Part shown: in pieces, positions 5,337-7,292 of the stretch
How the letters are laid out: every line of letters starts with the position of its first letter
Numbering within the stretch: position 1 is the stretch's first letter
NCBI GenBank assembly: GCA_036274055.1
Contig: DASUGM010000050.1
Location: 1 to 7,292 of the forward strand
DNA: 7,292 nt
Reading direction: 5' to 3'
Source: DASUGM01 sp036274055
Lineage (GTDB): Bacteria; Acidobacteriota; Vicinamibacteria; Vicinamibacterales; SCN-69-37
Made by a program: the position numbers and the translations under genes
Notes under the pieces: model-generated
Told to the model about the DNA's origin: nothing
What the model saw: the letters and a program-made list of their open reading frames with translations, nothing else
Databases searched by the model: none

Positions 5337-6520
5337 ACGAGGCGCCGCTCGCCGGCCTCACGATTCTCGACCTCTCGCGCGTGCTGTCGGGCCCGTATTG
5401 CACGATGCTCGCCGCCGACATGGGCGCCCGGGTGATCAAGATCGAACATCCGGAGCGCGGCGACGATACGCGCGCGTGGGGGCCGCCGTTTGTCGCCGGC
5501 GAGAGCGCGTACTACCTGAGCGTCAATCGCAACAAGGAAAGCGTCGCGATCGATTTCAAGACGCCGCTCGGCCGACGGGCGCTCGACGAACTGATCGCGC
5601 GCGCCGACGTGCTGGTCGAGAATTTCCGGCCCGGCACGCTCGACCGCCTCGGTCTCGGTTACAACGATCTGCAAGTGCGCTATCCGCGGCTGATTTACGC
5701 GTCCATTTCCGGTTTCGGCCTGAACGGACCGCGGCGGGCGGAAGCCGGTTACGATGCCGTGGCGCAGGCGGAAGGCGGGCTGATGAGCATCACCGGCGCG
5801 CCCGACGGCCCGGCGGTTCGACTCGGCGTCGCCATCGCCGACATCGCCGCCGGCATGTTCGCGTTCCAGGGCATCCTGCTGGCGCTGATCAGCCGCGCGC
5901 AACGCGGCCGCGGCCAGCACGTCGACGTCAGCCTGCTCGACAGCGTCGCGGCGCTGCTCACCTACCAGGCGGCGCGTTACTTCGCGACCGGCGTCGCGCC
6001 GGCGCGCACCGGCAACCGGCACATGACGATCGCGCCATACGACACCTTCGAGATGCGCGACGGCGTGCTGGTGCTCGCCGTCGGCACCGACGCGCAATGG
6101 CGCACCTTCTGCACGACGCTGGCGCGACCCGACCTCGCGGCCGATTCGCGCTTCGCCACCAATGCGCAACGCGTCGAGCGCTTCGACGCACTGCGCCCAC
6201 TGGTGAGCGAGACGCTCGCGCCGTTTCGCCTCAATCAAGCCGTCGAACTGCTACGCGACGCCGGCGTGCCCTGCGGCGCGGTGCGCTCAATCGCCGAGGC
6301 GCTCGACGATCCGCAGATCATCGCCCGCGTGATGATCGAAGAAATCGATCACCCGGCGATCGGCCCGCTGAAACTGCTGGGATTGCCGGTCAAGCTATCG
6401 GCGACGCCCGGCGGCGTGCGCTTGCCGCCGCCGCGACTCGGCGAACACACGCGCGCGGTGCTGATCGACGACCTCGGGTGGAGCGCGGAGGACGTCGAAC
6501 GCGTGACTGCTCGCGACTGA
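5333..6520 (+). CDS. CaiB/BaiF family (family III) CoA-transferase
   Basis: This 395-residue protein has the usual length of family III CoA-transferases, which move CoA between carboxylic acids through an aspartyl-enzyme intermediate and form interlocked dimers. The N-terminus PLAGLTILDLSRVLSGPYCT (5-24) and GARVIKIEHPERGDDTR (31-47) are diagnostic, as are NRNKESVAIDFK (65-76), VENFRPGTLDRLGL (95-108), SGFGLNGP (126-133) and GVAIADIAAGM (165-175), in which D170 is the likely catalytic aspartate (equivalent to D169 of formyl-CoA transferase). The C-terminal part GPLKLLGLPVKLS and LGEHT also fits. The acyl substrate cannot be told from sequence; carnitine, formyl/oxalyl, succinyl and mesaconyl enzymes share these motifs. 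Its ATG overlaps the upstream TGA (ATGA, 5333-5336), so it is probably translationally coupled to the homoserine dehydrogenase-like gene, and a linked pathway is an inference. A large hairpin begins 13 bp after the stop. Confidence 0.92.
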   Translation: MNEAPLAGLTILDLSRVLSGPYCTMLAADMGARVIKIEHPERGDDTRAWGPPFVAGESAYYLSVNRNKESVAIDFKTPLGRRALDELIARADVLVENFRPGTLDRLGLGYNDLQVRYPRLIYASISGFGLNGPRRAEAGYDAVAQAEGGLMSITGAPDGPAVRLGVAIADIAAGMFAFQGILLALISRAQRGRGQHVDVSLLDSVAALLTYQAARYFATGVAPARTGNRHMTIAPYDTFEMRDGVLVLAVGTDAQWRTFCTTLARPDLAADSRFATNAQRVERFDALRPLVSETLAPFRLNQAVELLRDAGVPCGAVRSIAEALDDPQIIARVMIEEIDHPAIGPLKLLGLPVKLSATPGGVRLPPPRLGEHTRAVLIDDLGWSAEDVERVTARD

Positions 6521-6533
6521 GTGAGAAGCGCTG

Positions 6534-6691
6534 GACAAGAGCGGACTTACAGGAAGAAGACAGAGAAGAGCGGGAGTGGTTCATTCTTTTTGGGAAACCT
6601 CAGCGAACTGGGACACGCTGCATGAGGCTGGCCAAAAAAAGAGAACCACTCACGCTCTTCTCGGTCTTCTCCCTGTGAGTCCGCTCTTGTC
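6534..6691. repeat. 158-bp inverted repeat, probable bidirectional terminator
   Basis: Arms at 6534-6593 and 6632-6691 are inverted copies matching at 53 of 60 positions without gaps, with a 38-bp spacer (6594-6631). One strand of each arm is purine-rich (GACAAGAGCGGACT, GAGAAGAGCG, GAGTGGTTC) and ends in a T-rich tract (TTCTTTTT or CTTTTTTT) next to the spacer. The element fills almost the whole 173-bp gap between the CoA-transferase stop (6520) and the stop of the opposite 144-aa gene (6694). The transcript from either side would fold into a long hairpin, so it probably ends both. The same arm-spacer design as the 2062-2199 element, but unrelated sequence, suggests a second intergenic repeat family. 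Confidence 0.85.
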
Positions 6692-6693
6692 TT

Positions 6694-7128
6694 CTAGATC
6701 TTGACGATCAGCTTTGACACTTCCTCGACGAGAAACTTCGTGACGTCCTGTTCGTCGAGCGCGGCCACCGCCTTGCCTTCCACGATCGGACGTTCCGAGA
6801 CCACCTGGCCCTGACGGCCGCGCTGCAAGCTGACGCGGCCGATGACCTGCGGCGACGCCGACGTGGTGTCGAGTTCGAATTCGAGAAACGTTTCCGGCGC
6901 CCCGTCGGACGCCAGCCGGACCCCGTTGGCCGGCGTGTGGACGCTGAACTTGTGGCCCTCGGCGTTCAGGACCGCCGTCGCCTGGCGCATCAGCGGCACG
7001 GCGACGTCATGGAGAAATGTCGCGTAGGCGCGCGCGGCTTCGTCGACGGTGGTGCGTCGCGTGCTTGCGTCCTTCCGCGCGTCGTCGAGCGCCCGAAGAA
7101 TCCGTTTACGGAGGTCTGACGTGTCCAT
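6694..7128 (-). CDS. Uncharacterised 144-aa protein downstream of the UbiE/MenG-type gene
   Basis: I do not recognise this family. The protein begins MDTSDLRKRILRALDDARKD and appears to have an alpha-helical, charged N-terminal third (about residues 1-55), a beta-rich middle (about 58-112, including FSVHTPANGVRLASD and ETFLEFELDTTS), and a C-terminal amphipathic helix (about 124-143, DEQDVTKFLVEEVSKLIVKI). There is no signal peptide, membrane segment or cysteine, so it is probably a soluble cytoplasmic protein. Codon use matches its neighbours, and the opposite frames hold only shorter, less convincing frames, supporting it as real. It starts 17 bp after the stop of the UbiE/MenG-type gene and is probably in the same operon. 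It ends 3 bp from the large inverted repeat. No enzyme motif is visible. Confidence 0.8.
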   Translation of the reverse strand: MDTSDLRKRILRALDDARKDASTRRTTVDEAARAYATFLHDVAVPLMRQATAVLNAEGHKFSVHTPANGVRLASDGAPETFLEFELDTTSASPQVIGRVSLQRGRQGQVVSERPIVEGKAVAALDEQDVTKFLVEEVSKLIVKI

Positions 7129-7145
7129 GCCGGAAAAAGCTTACG

Positions 7146-7292
7146 TCATTTCTTTCGCGCCACGTGTATCGCCATCAACCCACCGAGCACCGGCAGCCAC
7201 GCGACGTCGACGAAGCCCTTGGCCCGCATCATCTCAGCCACGGCGCGGGCGCCCGGATACCGGCGGATCGACGCCGGAATGTAGCGGTAGGT
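7146..7292 (-). CDS. C-terminal end of UbiE/MenG-type quinone methyltransferase (partial)
   Basis: Only the last 48 codons lie in the window; the rest is beyond the right edge. The translated end reads YIPASIRRYPGARAVAEMM, then RAKGFVDVAWLPVLGGLMAIH, then VARKK and TGA at 7146-7148. This matches the C-terminus of UbiE/MenG (tyrosine-led YxPxSIxxFP helix, the GF-x-D/V-x strand and the closing GG-x-x-AIH), the enzymes that methylate demethylmenaquinone or a ubiquinone precursor with S-adenosylmethionine. In an acidobacterium menaquinone would be the expected product, but this is inferred. The SAM-binding motifs are outside the window, so a different class I methyltransferase is possible though unlikely. 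Confidence 0.8.
   Translation of the reverse strand, partial: TYRYIPASIRRYPGARAVAEMMRAKGFVDVAWLPVLGGLMAIHVARKK

Noticed and set aside
5398..6678. 426-codon plus-strand frame overlapping the CoA-transferase
   Set aside because: Very Arg-rich +1 shadow of a gene with intact family motifs; it also runs into the hairpin region.

Overview
This is a high-GC, gene-dense bacterial chromosomal window of housekeeping genes with no RNA gene and no complete mobile element. Codon use, the mix of genes and the short G-rich tandem repeats at gene edges suggest an uncultured or soil-type Acidobacteriota (Vicinamibacteria-like). That placement is an inference from general features, not from a database match.

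Layout, left to right. (1) 1-893, minus strand: an Rrf2/IscR-type regulator with three conserved cysteines is followed by an A-type Fe-S carrier (HesB/IscA/ErpA family) cut by the left edge. A good sigma70-like promoter overlapping a small dyad lies in front of the regulator. (2) 891-2096, minus strand: a two-domain MoeB/ThiF adenylyltransferase-rhodanese, which activates ubiquitin-like sulfur carriers. (3) 2062-2199: a 138-bp palindromic element with 52-bp arms lies between the divergent moeB-like and rmuC genes. Next to it is a 15-bp tandem repeat that is read in frame as the N-terminus of the MoeB-like protein. (4) 2222-3409, plus strand: rmuC. (5) 3412-3484: six 8-bp repeats and a stem-loop between convergent genes. 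(6) 3513-4253, minus strand: a secreted SIMPL (DUF541/YggE-like) protein. (7) 4257-6520, plus strand: an ACT-less homoserine dehydrogenase-like protein overlapping by ATGA with a CaiB/BaiF (family III) CoA-transferase. (8) 6534-6691: a second large palindrome (60-bp arms) between convergent genes. (9) 6694-7292, minus strand: the C-terminal end of a UbiE/MenG methyltransferase, then a 144-aa protein I do not recognise.

Functionally, the left third looks like a sulfur and Fe-S supply module: sulfur activation, cluster carrier and a cluster-sensing regulator. The right part holds an aspartate-family/CoA-ester gene pair and a quinone-biosynthesis gene.

The most unusual feature is the 1997-2199 region. 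The only usable start codons for the MoeB-like gene lie inside the palindrome, and its N-terminus is a repeat-encoded Pro-Glu-Pro-Gly-Thr tract. A mobile-type repeat therefore appears to have become part of a core enzyme gene. I found no wholly new multi-gene system here.
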